A stretch of 64,000 nucleotides of DNA from Methylonatrum kenyense (GTDB lineage Bacteria > Pseudomonadota > Gammaproteobacteria > Nitrococcales > Aquisalimonadaceae), in the NCBI RefSeq assembly GCF_023195885.1, contig NZ_JALPKO010000005.1, positions 155,220 through 219,219 on the forward strand, in the 5' to 3' direction. The position numbers were made by a program, and so were the translations under genes. Below, piece after piece: positions 52,166 to 61,477 of this stretch. The first letter of the stretch is position 1, and each line of letters opens with the position of its first letter. The notes beneath the pieces were generated by a model, which was not told the origin of the DNA, made no database searches, and worked only from the letters and a program-made list of their open reading frames with translations.

Positions 52166-53212
52166 GATCGCGGTGTCGCGATCCCGCTCCATGCCGGATG
52201 GTAGCCGGGTCTCCCGATCCAGAATCCAGGCGGCGATATCCGCATGCACGCGCTGCTGCTGCAGATCCCGGGTCAGCATGTGCCAGCCGTCCGGGTAAAG
52301 CACGAAACGCCAGTCAACGGAGTCCTGGTCGGGCAGTGCCATGAGCATGCGGCAGGTCGGTCGCGGTGGGATCACCTCGTCATTCTCGCCGTACAGGATC
52401 AGGGTCTCGCCCTTGAGGGCGCCGGAGGCGGCAAGTCCCTGGTCCATCAGGTTGCCCAGGCCGTAGATTGCATCGATTCGCGTATCGGTGATCACCAGCG
52501 GGTCACGGCTCCATTCGCGCAGCATTTCGGTATTGTCGCTGGGGTCGATCGACAGCCCCTCGGGGCTGACGGTGCGACCCGGGGCAATCCGCACTCCGAT
52601 GGCCAGGGCCCAGCGCTGGTACCAGGGCATGGTGTCGCGGGCCCAGACCGCGGGCGCGACCAGGATGGTCCCGTCAACATCGGGAACAGGCTCGTTGCTC
52701 ATGACGGTCATCGCCATGGCGCCGCCCATGCTCTTGCCCAGCAGATACAGCGGGGTATCCGGGTAGGTTTTCCGCAACTCACGCAGCACCTGGCGGACGT
52801 CCTCGCGCATGCGTTCCTCGCCATGCCAGCGGCCCCGGCCCTCGGTCTCGCCGAAGCCGCGCTGGTCAATGGCGACAGTCAGGATACGGCGTTCCAGCAG
52901 GCTTTTGGCCAATGGGTCGAAGGACATGCCATAGTCATTGAAGCCGTGCAGCGCGAGCAGGATGGCCTGCGGCTCCTGCACGGGCGTCCAACGTCGCACC
53001 GGCAACAGGAATCCGTCATCAAGCCGCATCATGTCAGGTTCCAGGCGGACAGGCTCCGAGCCGCGCTCGGGGCCCTCCGGGTAGGCGGGTAGCGTGCAGG
53101 CGGTGAGAAACAGGCTCAGCAACAGCCCGGCAAACGCGGGCCGGCCAGCGCCGGCCGGGCGCGCCTTGCTATGCTGGCGGCACTGAAATCGGAATCGCTG
53201 TCCCTGCCACAT
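52148..53212 (-). CDS. Alpha/beta hydrolase lipoprotein, monoacylglycerol-lipase-like
   Basis: A 354-residue serine hydrolase of the S33/monoacylglycerol lipase type. It has a lipoprotein signal with lipobox LTAC (Cys39), then the hydrolase fold: ILLALHGFNDYGMSF, the nucleophile elbow GKSMGG, the acid in YGENDEVIP and the His in YPDGWHML. The substrate cannot be named; lysophospholipid or monoglyceride is plausible. The ATG at 53212 has GAGGG 11 bases upstream; the ATG at 53251 would overlap the divergent DUF1499 gene. Its last codons lie in a sequence repeated at 45.95 kb. Confidence 0.88.
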   Translation of the reverse strand: MWQGQRFRFQCRQHSKARPAGAGRPAFAGLLLSLFLTACTLPAYPEGPERGSEPVRLEPDMMRLDDGFLLPVRRWTPVQEPQAILLALHGFNDYGMSFDPLAKSLLERRILTVAIDQRGFGETEGRGRWHGEERMREDVRQVLRELRKTYPDTPLYLLGKSMGGAMAMTVMSNEPVPDVDGTILVAPAVWARDTMPWYQRWALAIGVRIAPGRTVSPEGLSIDPSDNTEMLREWSRDPLVITDTRIDAIYGLGNLMDQGLAASGALKGETLILYGENDEVIPPRPTCRMLMALPDQDSVDWRFVLYPDGWHMLTRDLQQQRVHADIAAWILDRETRLPSGMERDRDTAIAQLCD

Positions 53213-53228
53213 CCGGAAGCCCTCGTTC

Positions 53229-53969
53229 ATGAGCAGCCTGATCAGCCGCATTATCCTCGTTTTCGCCTTGCTGTCGGCACTTGTCGGCCTGTTGATGTTG
53301 CTCCTGCCCGGTCCAGCCTACCAGCGCGAGTTGCTGGAGTTGCGGCCTGCCCTGGATCTGTTTCGCGCCGCCTTGTGGCCCGGCCTGGGGGCAGGCGCGC
53401 TCGGCCTGCTGGCCGCATTGACCGGGGCCGGCGGAGTCCGCGGTGGTCCGGCACTGTGCCTGATCAGCGTGCTGACCGCCGTCATCGTGGTGATTCCGCC
53501 GTTGCAGTTCCGTCACGCCGCGGCAAGCGTGCCGCCGATCCACGATATCAGCACCGACCTGGCAGAGCCGCCGGAGTTCGTCGCCCTGCGCGCAGCGCGC
53601 GAGGATGCACCGAATGCCGTGGAGCATCCGGGACAGGAGGTGGCAACGCAGCAGCGGGACGCCTACCCCGAGATCCGGCCGCGGCGCTACGCAAGAACCA
53701 CCGATGCGGTGTTCGCGGCCGCGGCGGAACAGGTCCGCGAGCAGGGCTGGCTACTGGTTGAGGAGGACCCGGCCGCGGGCAGAATCGAGGCGGTGGCGAC
53801 GACCACCTGGTTCGGTTTTCGCGACGATGTCATTATCCGCGTCCAGGCGGATGCCGATGGCAGCCGCCTGGACATGCGCTCGGCGTCGCGTGTCGGGCGC
53901 AGTGATCTTGGCACCAACGCCCAGCGCATCGACCGCTTCCTGCGGGCGCTGGACCAGCGCCTGCAATGA
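53229..53969 (+). CDS. DUF1499 family membrane protein
   Basis: A 246-residue protein with three hydrophobic segments in the first 95 residues (near 5-28, 48-68 and 76-92) and a soluble DUF1499 domain from about residue 103 (PPIHDISTDLAEPPEF) to the end (DLGTNAQRIDRFLRAL). No function is established for this family. Its ATG is only 16 bases from that of the divergent hydrolase, so the two upstream regions overlap each other. ispH follows after 70 bases. Confidence 0.85.
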   Translation: MSSLISRIILVFALLSALVGLLMLLLPGPAYQRELLELRPALDLFRAALWPGLGAGALGLLAALTGAGGVRGGPALCLISVLTAVIVVIPPLQFRHAAASVPPIHDISTDLAEPPEFVALRAAREDAPNAVEHPGQEVATQQRDAYPEIRPRRYARTTDAVFAAAAEQVREQGWLLVEEDPAAGRIEAVATTTWFGFRDDVIIRVQADADGSRLDMRSASRVGRSDLGTNAQRIDRFLRALDQRLQ

Positions 53970-54039
53970 TTTTTTCCTCAGTGCGGCGGGCGCGTTACAC
54001 TGTGCGCCAGTTCCACGCCCCGTATCCGGATGACCCGAC

Positions 54040-55002
54040 ATGACCGAAATCCTGCTCGCCAATCCCCGCGGCTTCTGCGCCGGCGTTGATCGCGCCATTA
54101 GCATCGTCGAGCGTGCCCTGGAGCTGTTCGGCAAGCCGATCTACGTGCGCCACGAGGTAGTGCACAATCGTCATGTGGTGGACGGGCTGCGTGACAAGGG
54201 CGCGGTGTTCGTCGAGGAGCTGGATGGTGTGCCGGACGGCGAAACCGTCATCTTCAGTGCCCACGGCGTGTCCAAGGCCGTGCGGGCCGAGGCCGGGCGT
54301 CGCGGCCTGCGCGTGTTCGATGCCACCTGCCCGCTGGTGACCAAGGTGCATCTGGAAGTCGAGAAGTACGCCCGCGAGGGCCGGGAGGTCGTGCTGATCG
54401 GCCATTACGGCCACCCGGAGGTGGACGGCACCATCGGCCAGTACGAGGTCCGGGCCGGGCAGAGCGGTGGCATCTACCTGGTGGAAACGCCCGATGACGT
54501 GGCCGAGATCCCGGTCATGCGGCCCGACTTTCTGGCCTATGTCAGCCAGACCACACTGTCGATGGACGACACCGCCGGCATCATCGACACCCTGCGTGCG
54601 CGTTTTCCCGCCATTGTCGGACCGCGCAAGGACGACATCTGCTACGCCACGCAGAATCGGCAGGATGCGGTCAAGGAGCTGGCTGCCGAGGTCGACATGA
54701 TGATCGTCGTCGGTGCCCGCAACAGCTCCAACTCGTCACGCCTGCGGGAACTGGCCGAACGCATGGGTGTGATCGCCCACCAGATCGACGACGCCTCGGA
54801 TCTGCGGCGCGACTGGCTGACCGGGATCGACCGGGTGGGTGTCACCGCCGGCGCCTCGGCGCCGGAGGCGCTGGTCCGCGAGGTCCTGGACCAGCTCGTT
54901 GCCTGGGGCTGCACGCCGCCGGCGGAACGACCCGGCCGGGTCGAAAACATCACCTTTTCCTTGCCGCGCGAACTGGCTGCTGCGCGCCAGGCGTACGAAT
55001 AG
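54040..55002 (+). CDS. ispH: 4-hydroxy-3-methylbut-2-enyl diphosphate reductase
   Basis: Last enzyme of the methylerythritol phosphate pathway, making IPP and DMAPP that feed IspB. The 320-residue product has the three cysteine ligands of its iron-sulfur cluster: Cys13 in [13 protein letters not shown], Cys97 in [11 protein letters not shown] and Cys201 in [11 protein letters not shown]. The motif [11 protein letters not shown] and the ending [10 protein letters not shown] are typical. In E. coli it follows lspA-fkpB; here three other genes lie between lspA and ispH. Confidence 0.97.
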   Translation: MTEILLANPRGFCAGVDRAISIVERALELFGKPIYVRHEVVHNRHVVDGLRDKGAVFVEELDGVPDGETVIFSAHGVSKAVRAEAGRRGLRVFDATCPLVTKVHLEVEKYAREGREVVLIGHYGHPEVDGTIGQYEVRAGQSGGIYLVETPDDVAEIPVMRPDFLAYVSQTTLSMDDTAGIIDTLRARFPAIVGPRKDDICYATQNRQDAVKELAAEVDMMIVVGARNSSNSSRLRELAERMGVIAHQIDDASDLRRDWLTGIDRVGVTAGASAPEALVREVLDQLVAWGCTPPAERPGRVENITFSLPRELAAARQAYE

Positions 55003-55021
55003 AACGGCGCGCCCCTGGGAT

Positions 55022-55210
55022 ATGGGCGATGTCATTCCGCTGCAGCGACGCCAGCGCCGTCGCAAGCAGGGCGAGGGGCACACCCTCTGCGCTCATGGCC
55101 GGCACCGCTGGCGCCTGGTGAAGGACAGCAGCTTCGATGTGAGTAAAGGGCGCCTGGTGGCGGTCTACCGATGCAGTCGTTGTGGCGAAAGGCGTCATGC
55201 ATACCAATGA
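55022..55210 (+). CDS. Small zinc-ribbon protein
   Basis: A 62-residue basic protein with potential zinc ligands Cys23, His25 or His28, Cys51 and Cys54 (CSRCGERR). I do not recognise a named family. It begins 19 bases after ispH, with a poor ribosome site, and its stop overlaps the ATG of the ABC ATPase by 4 bases (ATGA), which supports it being real and translated with the transporter. The second half, VSKGRLVAVYRCSRCGERRH, resembles a generic zinc ribbon. Confidence 0.7.
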   Translation: MGDVIPLQRRQRRRKQGEGHTLCAHGRHRWRLVKDSSFDVSKGRLVAVYRCSRCGERRHAYQ

Positions 55211-55887
55211 TTCGAATTGCCGGTCTCTGCAAGTCCTATCGGGAAGGGGCCGGTGAGCGCCGTGTCTTCCACGACTTCAATGCCCGGGTCGGCGCCGGCG
55301 AGCGGCTGGCCCTGGTCGGTCGCAGCGGTTGCGGCAAGTCGACGCTGCTGAATCTGATCAGCGGCATGGACCGGCCGGATGCCGGCACCATCCATGTCAA
55401 CGACACCGAGATCAGCGCCCTGGACGAGCGAGGGGCGACGCTTTTCCGCCGGCGGCATGTTGGCTTCGTGTTCCAGTTCTTCAATCTCATTCCCACGCTC
55501 ACGGTCACGGAGAACCTGCTGCTGCCGCTGGAGCTCAATGGTCAGGATCTGCGGCGCGGCCGGCAGGATGCGGCAGCGCTGCTCGAAGCGGTGGGCCTGG
55601 CCGACCGCGGGCAGAGCTATCCGGACCGCCTCTCCGGCGGCGAGCAACAGCGCATCGCCATTGCCCGGGCATTGATTCATCGGCCCCGGCTGCTGCTGGC
55701 CGACGAACCCACGGGGACGCTTGACGCCCGCAACGGTGATCAGGTGCTCGCCCTGCTGGAGGCGGTCAGTCGGGAACGTCAACTGACCACGGTGCTGGTC
55801 ACCCACAGCCCTGAAGTGGCGGCACGCATGGACCGCACGCTGGACCTGTCCCGCTCCCCCGGCGCGGAACGCACGGCGGCGCCATGA
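55207..55887 (+). CDS. ABC transporter ATP-binding protein, LolD/MacB/YbbA type
   Basis: A 226-residue ATPase with Walker [10 protein letters not shown] (38-46), signature LSGGEQQR (142-149) and Walker [18 protein letters not shown]. The [20 protein letters not shown] stretch is typical of ATPases paired with FtsX-type permeases that do mechanotransmission or lipoprotein/lipid handling, as opposed to solute import. It overlaps both the zinc-ribbon gene and the permease gene by 4 bases. Confidence 0.93.
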   Translation: MIRIAGLCKSYREGAGERRVFHDFNARVGAGERLALVGRSGCGKSTLLNLISGMDRPDAGTIHVNDTEISALDERGATLFRRRHVGFVFQFFNLIPTLTVTENLLLPLELNGQDLRRGRQDAAALLEAVGLADRGQSYPDRLSGGEQQRIAIARALIHRPRLLLADEPTGTLDARNGDQVLALLEAVSRERQLTTVLVTHSPEVAARMDRTLDLSRSPGAERTAAP

Positions 55888-58406
55888 GCCGTTTGCTGGT
55901 CAGGGCCGGATGGCGCTATTTCCGCGCCAGACCCTGGCAACTCGGACTGTCCCTGCTGGGTGTGGCCCTGGGCGTCGCCGTCGTGATCGCCGTCGAACTG
56001 GCCAACCAGAGCGCTGCCCGTGCCTTCACGCTCAGCAGCCAGGCCCTGACCGGGGAGGCCACGCACCAGGTTCACGCCGGGCCATCGGGCCTGTCCGTGG
56101 ACTGGTATGTAGAACTGCGCCGTGAACACGGGCTGCGCGATCTGGCACCGGTGGTCGAGGGCACCGTCGAATCGCCGCTCGCTCCGGGCCGCAGTCTGCG
56201 CCTGCTGGGTGTCGACCCGCTGGCCGAAGGCGGCATGCGCCCCGCGCTGGATGCGCTGCGCGGCGGTGACGGGCTGGGCGGCCTGCTGGCGGATCCGTCG
56301 GCAATCTGGTTGTTGGCAGAGGATCTTGACCGGCTTGGTCTGGGTGTCGGCGACAGCCTGCCCATCGAGGTCCATGGCGAGGAACGGCAACTGTCCATCG
56401 CAGGCGCGCTGACGCCGTACCGTGCGCTGGATCGGGAGGGACTGCGCGATGTCCTGATCATGGACATCGCCGCAGCCCAGGAACTGCTGGGTCGCGGCGA
56501 CCGGCTGGACAGGGTCGATCTGCGTGTCGATGATGCCGGGGCGCTGTCCGGTATCCAGTCGCTGCTGCCGGCGGACGCCCAGTTGCTGCCCGCCGACCAG
56601 CGCCAGGCAACGCTGCAGGATATGACCAGCGCGTTCCGGATCAATCTCACGGCATTCAGCCTGCTGGCACTGCTGGTCGGGGCCTTCCTGATCTACAACA
56701 CCATGAGTTTCTCGGTGGTGCAGCGGCGAACCCTGCTGGGCCAGCTGCGGGCCATCGGCAGCACCCGGCGGGACATCCTGCGACTGGTGCTCACCGAAGC
56801 CGCGTTGATCGGTTTCGCCGGCACGGTGATCGGCCTGCTGCTTGGCATCGCGCTGGCGCAGGTGATGCTGGATCTGGTCTCGCGCACCATCAACGATCTG
56901 TATTTCGTGCTCAGCGTGCGCTCCGTCTCGGTTTCGCCGGTGATGCTGGGCACGGCCCTGTTGCTGGGGCCTGTGGTCAGTATGCTGGCGGCGGCCGTGC
57001 CGGCGGTCGAAGCCACGCGCATCCCGCCGCGTGCCGTGCTAAGCGCCTCCGAGGCAGAGGGGGTGACCCGGGCACGAATGCCGCGGCAGCAGGCCGCCGG
57101 CCTGTGCCTGCTGGCTGCGAGTGGTCTGGTGCTGTTGCTGCCGACCTCCGGACTGATGCCGGCGTTTCTGGCCCTGTTCCTGCTCATTCTGGGCGCCGCA
57201 TTGCTGGTGCCGACCCTGATCGCCCTGCTGATGCGGCCGCTGGCGATAGTCTGCGGTGTCGTGTTCGGGCTACCCGGACGGATGGCGGCGCGCGGCGTGC
57301 GTGCCGGGCTGTCACGCACGGGTATTGCGGCCGCCGCCCTCACCGTCGCGGTTTCGGCCATCATCGGCGTGGGCGCCATGGTCGACAGTTTCCGGAGCAC
57401 CTTCGGCGACTGGCTGGAGCGGACGCTACAATCGGATCTCTATGTGTCGGTGCCCGGGGATCGCCACCTGGAGCCCGAGCTGGCGGCCGAGCTTCGGCAA
57501 CTGGATGAGGTGGCGCAAAGTACCTCGGCGCTGGAAACGCGGGTCGCCGATGGCGATCAGCGGTACCAGCTCCGGGTGTTCGATCTCGAGGCGTCGGTCG
57601 AGCGCGCGTTCGGCGTGTTGCAGCAAGGCAGTGATGAGCTGGATGGCTGGGCGTCCGGCGACGGTGTGCTGGTCACCGAGCCGTTTGCCAATCGCCATGG
57701 CCTGTCGCCGGACCAGCGCCTCAAACTAAAAACGCCCGAGGGTGAACGGGCCTTTCCGGTGCTGGCCGTGGTTCAGGACTACGGCAGCAGCGAAGGCGCG
57801 GTGATCATGGCCCGCTCGCTATACGAGCGCTTGTGGGACGATGGCCGGATCGGCAGTGTCGGCCTGCGGCGTGCCGAGGGCGTGTCGGCGAAGAGCCTGG
57901 AGGCGGCCGTGCGTGCCACCGTTGGCGATCGGCAGGCCGTGCGCCTCCGATCGGGGGAAACACTGCGCGAACTCTCGCTGCAGGTCTTCGACCGGACCTT
58001 CACCATTACCCATGTGCTGCGCCTGCTCGCCACTCTGGTTGCCGTGGTCGGCATCCTCAGCGCATTGACGGCGCTGGCTCTGGAGCGGGCGCGGGAGCAC
58101 GCCGTGTTGCGCGCCGTGGGGCTGACCCCAGCACAGCTCTGGCGGCTGGTGACCTTGCAGAACGGATTGATCGGCCTGACCGCCGGCCTGCTGGCCTTGC
58201 CCCTGGGGGTGGCGATGTCGGCGATCCTGACCCAGGTGATCAATCAACGTGCTTTCGGTTGGTCGCTGTCGCTGCATGTGGCACCCGGCTTGTTGCTTGA
58301 GGCCGTGCTGCTTGCTCTCGCAGCCGGCCTGCTGGCCGGCCTGTACCCGGCATGGCGTGCCTCCCGACAGTCACCGGCAGTGGCATTGCGCGAGGAGGCG
58401 TTATGA
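55884..58406 (+). CDS. FtsX-like ABC transporter permease, YbbP/AttF-G type fusion
   Basis: An 840-residue permease with an N-terminal membrane helix (about 17-38), a large periplasmic domain (40-255) and a first FtsX block with helices near 255-285 and 300-390. A second half follows: a helix pair around 405-470, another periplasmic domain and a C-terminal FtsX block with helices near 710-835. It corresponds to two fused permease halves. Together with the AttH-like lipoprotein it resembles the AttEFGH type of transporter. The substrate is unknown. Confidence 0.9.
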   Translation: MSRLLVRAGWRYFRARPWQLGLSLLGVALGVAVVIAVELANQSAARAFTLSSQALTGEATHQVHAGPSGLSVDWYVELRREHGLRDLAPVVEGTVESPLAPGRSLRLLGVDPLAEGGMRPALDALRGGDGLGGLLADPSAIWLLAEDLDRLGLGVGDSLPIEVHGEERQLSIAGALTPYRALDREGLRDVLIMDIAAAQELLGRGDRLDRVDLRVDDAGALSGIQSLLPADAQLLPADQRQATLQDMTSAFRINLTAFSLLALLVGAFLIYNTMSFSVVQRRTLLGQLRAIGSTRRDILRLVLTEAALIGFAGTVIGLLLGIALAQVMLDLVSRTINDLYFVLSVRSVSVSPVMLGTALLLGPVVSMLAAAVPAVEATRIPPRAVLSASEAEGVTRARMPRQQAAGLCLLAASGLVLLLPTSGLMPAFLALFLLILGAALLVPTLIALLMRPLAIVCGVVFGLPGRMAARGVRAGLSRTGIAAAALTVAVSAIIGVGAMVDSFRSTFGDWLERTLQSDLYVSVPGDRHLEPELAAELRQLDEVAQSTSALETRVADGDQRYQLRVFDLEASVERAFGVLQQGSDELDGWASGDGVLVTEPFANRHGLSPDQRLKLKTPEGERAFPVLAVVQDYGSSEGAVIMARSLYERLWDDGRIGSVGLRRAEGVSAKSLEAAVRATVGDRQAVRLRSGETLRELSLQVFDRTFTITHVLRLLATLVAVVGILSALTALALERAREHAVLRAVGLTPAQLWRLVTLQNGLIGLTAGLLALPLGVAMSAILTQVINQRAFGWSLSLHVAPGLLLEAVLLALAAGLLAGLYPAWRASRQSPAVALREEAL

Positions 58407-59557
58407 CGAGGCACGGCCGCCTGCTCGGCCTGTTGCTGCTGACCGTGTTGACCATGATCGCCTGCGATCAGCCGGTGCAGCAGGCGGAGACCACGGGCGA
58501 GAGTCCACTGGGTCTGCTGTCCGGCGAGGAGGACCTGGATGGCTACGCCCGGGTTACCGGGCCGCGGGATGTGGATTTCCCGGCCGACCATGGTGCGCAC
58601 CCGGCGTATCGGCATGAATGGTGGTACGTCACCGGCAATCTGCATGCCGAGGATGGCCGTCGGTTCGGGTATCAACTCACCTTCTTCCGTTTCAACCTGG
58701 CGCCCGGAATGGAGCAGCGGCCTGCGGCCCTGGCGACCAACCAGGTGTGGATGGCGCACCTGGCGCTGACCGATGCCGACGGCGCGCGGTTTCTGCATGA
58801 GGAACGGCTGGCGCGTGGTGCGGCGGGCCTTGCCGGGGCCCAGGTCGAGCCGTTTCGGGTCTGGCTGGAGGACTGGCGCCTGCAGGGGGGCAGCGGTGAG
58901 GACCCGACACCCTTCCAGTTGCGGGCGGCGACTGACGATTTCGGTCTGTCCCTGGCCCTGGGGGCGGAAAAGCCGCTGGTGTTGCAGGGCGATCGTGGTT
59001 ACAGCCAGAAAGGCGACGATCCCGGCAACGCCTCGTTCTACTACTCATGGACGCGGCTTGCGACGCGTGGCGAGATCCGGTTGGATGGCGAGGCCCTGGC
59101 GGTGACCGGTGATAGCTGGATGGATCGTGAGTGGGGCACCAGCACGCTGACCGAGGAGCAGCAGGGCTGGGACTGGTTCTCGATCCAGCTGGATGATGGC
59201 CGGGACATCATGTTCTATCACCTGCGCCTGGCTGATGGCGGCATCGAGCCCCGTTCCAAGGGCCTGTTGGTGGAAGCCGACGGCAGTTACCGGCTGCTGG
59301 ATCTCGATGCCGTCGAATTGCAGGCCCTCCGCCACTGGGACAGCCCGGAAGGCAACGCGCGTTATCCGGTGGCCTGGCGCATGCGCATCCCCGGCGAGCA
59401 ACTGGAGTTGCAGTTGGAAGCCTTGCTTGATGACCAGGAGTTGCGCAACGGTTTTCGCTACTGGGAAGGCGCCATCGACGTTCGCGGGGAGGTGGCGGGC
59501 CAGGCGGTCCAGGGGCACGGCTATGCGGAGCTGACCGGTTACGTGACTTCCGACTGA
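58403..59557 (+). CDS. AttH-like lipocalin-domain lipoprotein (carotenoid 1,2-hydratase-like)
   Basis: A 384-residue lipoprotein with lipobox MIAC (Cys21) and the AttH/CrtC-like double lipocalin fold: DFPADHGAHPAYRHEWWYVTGNL, YQLTFFRFNLAPG, the WMDREWGTS segment near residue 242 and WDWFSIQLDDGRDIMFYHLR. Members accompany FtsX-type ABC transporters. The carotenoid hydratase link is by fold only; no carotenoid genes are nearby. The ATG at 58403 overlaps the permease stop and has GAGGAGG upstream. Confidence 0.9.
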   Translation: MTRHGRLLGLLLLTVLTMIACDQPVQQAETTGESPLGLLSGEEDLDGYARVTGPRDVDFPADHGAHPAYRHEWWYVTGNLHAEDGRRFGYQLTFFRFNLAPGMEQRPAALATNQVWMAHLALTDADGARFLHEERLARGAAGLAGAQVEPFRVWLEDWRLQGGSGEDPTPFQLRAATDDFGLSLALGAEKPLVLQGDRGYSQKGDDPGNASFYYSWTRLATRGEIRLDGEALAVTGDSWMDREWGTSTLTEEQQGWDWFSIQLDDGRDIMFYHLRLADGGIEPRSKGLLVEADGSYRLLDLDAVELQALRHWDSPEGNARYPVAWRMRIPGEQLELQLEALLDDQELRNGFRYWEGAIDVRGEVAGQAVQGHGYAELTGYVTSD

Positions 59558-59613
59558 CACGCGGGAGTGTCAGACTCCGTACTGGCCTAGCAGACAGGAC
59601 GTGTGTCGGACCA

Positions 59614-61122
59614 GTGGATCAGGTCAGGGAGTTTCTCGGCATACTGCAGCACGCCTTTCGCAATCTGCTGCCGATCATCATTGTTGTTGCCGTGTTCCAG
59701 TTCGGCGTCATGCAGCAGGTGCCGGACAACCTCTGGGGCATGGTGTTCGGGTTGCTGATCGTGGTCCTGGGTGTCGCCCTGTTCCTGCAGGGCCTGGAAC
59801 TCGGCGTCTTCCCGATCGGCAAGAACCTGTCCAACCAGTTCGCCCGGCGCGGGTCCCTGCCGCTGCTGATGCTGTTCGGCTTCTGTCTCGGTTTCTCGGC
59901 GGTGATCGCGGAGCCGGCCCTGATCGCCGTTGCCGAACAGGCAGAGATCATCAGCGAGGGCCGCATCGATGCGCTGACCCTGCGGCTGCTGGTGGCCTTC
60001 TCGGTCGGTGCCGTGGTTGCCCTCGGCGTGCTGCGGGCCCTGCTCGGGCACGGCCTGACCTGGTACGTGATCGGCGGCTACCTGATGGTGGTGGTGGTGA
60101 CCTTTTTCGCGCCGGAGGAAATCGTTGGTCTGGCCTACGACTCCGGCGGTGTCACCACCAATATCGTGACCGTGCCGTTGATTGCGGCACTGGGCATCGG
60201 GCTTGCGGCCAGTCTGCGCAATCGCAATCCGCTGATGCACGGCTTCGGTCTGGTGGCGCTGGCGGTGATGGTGCCGATGATCTCGGTCCAGCTCTACGGC
60301 ATCGTGGTCTACAACTTCGGCGAGGCCGGCGATGTCGGTAACGGCCTGGCCATGGAGGCAGGTGCCGAAGCGCCAGTCGAACCCACCGGCGGCAGCCTGC
60401 TGCTGGGCATGGTTACCGATCTGCTGGAGATGGTCCGCGACGTGTTGCCGATCATCGCCGTGATCCTGTTCTTCCAGTTCGTGGTGTTGCGCAAGCCACT
60501 GGCTCACCCACACCGGGTGGCAGTGGGTTTCGTGCTGGTCATTGTCGGTCTGTACGCCTTTGTCGTCGGTCTCAAGCTCGGCCTGTTCCCGATCGGCGAG
60601 AGCATGGCCGAGCAGCTCATCAATCTTGATGGCTTCCTGTTTCTGTATCTGTTCGCGTTTTCCATCGGTTTCGCGACGACGATGGCGGAACCGGCCCTGA
60701 TCGCCATCGGCCAGCAGGCGGAGGAGGCGGCCCGCGGTCGGCTGAAAGGCAACGTCATCCGTATTCTGGTCGCCGTCGGCGTGGCCATCGGCATCACCAT
60801 CGGCGTGCACCGGATCATCACTGGAGACTCGATCCATCTGTATATCATGTGCGGCTATGCCCTGGTTATCCTGCTGACCTTTCTGGCGCCGAAGCACATC
60901 GTCGCCCTGGCCTTCGACCTGGGTGGGGTGACCACGTCGGAGGTCACCGTGCCGCTTGTCACGGCCCTGGGGATCGGGCTTGCGACCAACCTGGATGACC
61001 GCAATGTACTGATCGATGGATTCGGCCTGATTGCCTTCGCATCCATTTTCCCGATCGTGACAGTCATGCTCTATGCTATCGCCGTCGAACGCTTCGGCGG
61101 CCGAACAAGGAGTTCGCCATGA
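59614..61122 (+). CDS. Duplicated DUF1538 integral membrane protein
   Basis: A 502-residue membrane protein made of two homologous halves. AEPALIA occurs at 99-105 and 358-364, and GGVTT at 178-182 and 437-441, both offset by 259 residues. Each half has about six membrane helices, and an acidic linker (about 235-262) joins them. Such tandem duplication is typical of secondary transporters. DUF1538 has no settled function to my knowledge. The GTG at 59614 is the likely start. It overlaps the PII-like gene by 4 bases, so the two are co-translated. Confidence 0.85.
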   Translation: MDQVREFLGILQHAFRNLLPIIIVVAVFQFGVMQQVPDNLWGMVFGLLIVVLGVALFLQGLELGVFPIGKNLSNQFARRGSLPLLMLFGFCLGFSAVIAEPALIAVAEQAEIISEGRIDALTLRLLVAFSVGAVVALGVLRALLGHGLTWYVIGGYLMVVVVTFFAPEEIVGLAYDSGGVTTNIVTVPLIAALGIGLAASLRNRNPLMHGFGLVALAVMVPMISVQLYGIVVYNFGEAGDVGNGLAMEAGAEAPVEPTGGSLLLGMVTDLLEMVRDVLPIIAVILFFQFVVLRKPLAHPHRVAVGFVLVIVGLYAFVVGLKLGLFPIGESMAEQLINLDGFLFLYLFAFSIGFATTMAEPALIAIGQQAEEAARGRLKGNVIRILVAVGVAIGITIGVHRIITGDSIHLYIMCGYALVILLTFLAPKHIVALAFDLGGVTTSEVTVPLVTALGIGLATNLDDRNVLIDGFGLIAFASIFPIVTVMLYAIAVERFGGRTRSSP

Positions 61123-61466
61123 AGTTTTCCGCACTGGTGGCGGTGCTGCCCGAGGACCTTGAGGAACGCGCCATCGATGCCGCCCGCGAGGCCGGTGCCG
61201 GAGGCGTGACCCTGCTCGACGGGCGCGGTATCGGCACCGAGCCGAAAAAGAGCTTTTTCGGCCTGACGTTCGAGGGCAGCCAGTCGGTGCTGCTGTTCGT
61301 GCTGGAGAAGAAGCTTGCAGTCACCGTTCTCAAGCGGCTCAACCGCGACCTGGAGTTGAGCGTCGACAGCAAGGGCGTGGTGTTCACCCTGCCGCTGGAG
61401 CATATCGCCGGTATCGATACCCGTCAGATCGAGCAGTTTGAATCCCGCCTCAAGGATAAAATTTAG
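61119..61466 (+). CDS. PII-like signalling protein
   Basis: A 115-residue protein with the length and ferredoxin-like strand/helix pattern of the PII superfamily: MKFSALVAVLPEDLEERAIDAA, then GVTLLDGRGIGTEPKKSFFG in place of the usual T-loop region, and VTVLKRLNRDL. It lacks the T-loop tyrosine of GlnB/GlnK and has a short loop, so it is not a standard nitrogen regulator. It overlaps the DUF1538 gene and precedes the CBS gene by 11 bases. Confidence 0.75.
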   Translation: MKFSALVAVLPEDLEERAIDAAREAGAGGVTLLDGRGIGTEPKKSFFGLTFEGSQSVLLFVLEKKLAVTVLKRLNRDLELSVDSKGVVFTLPLEHIAGIDTRQIEQFESRLKDKI

Positions 61467-61477
61467 GGAGCCGTTCC

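Noticed and set aside
53213..53251. Upstream ATG for the hydrolase
   Set aside because: It would overlap the divergent DUF1499 gene and lengthen an already long signal region; the ATG at 53212 has a ribosome site.
59587..61134. Minus-strand open frame (515 codons) opposite the DUF1538 gene
   Set aside because: Low-complexity Asp/His/Gln/Arg composition with no domain; mirror of a membrane protein gene.
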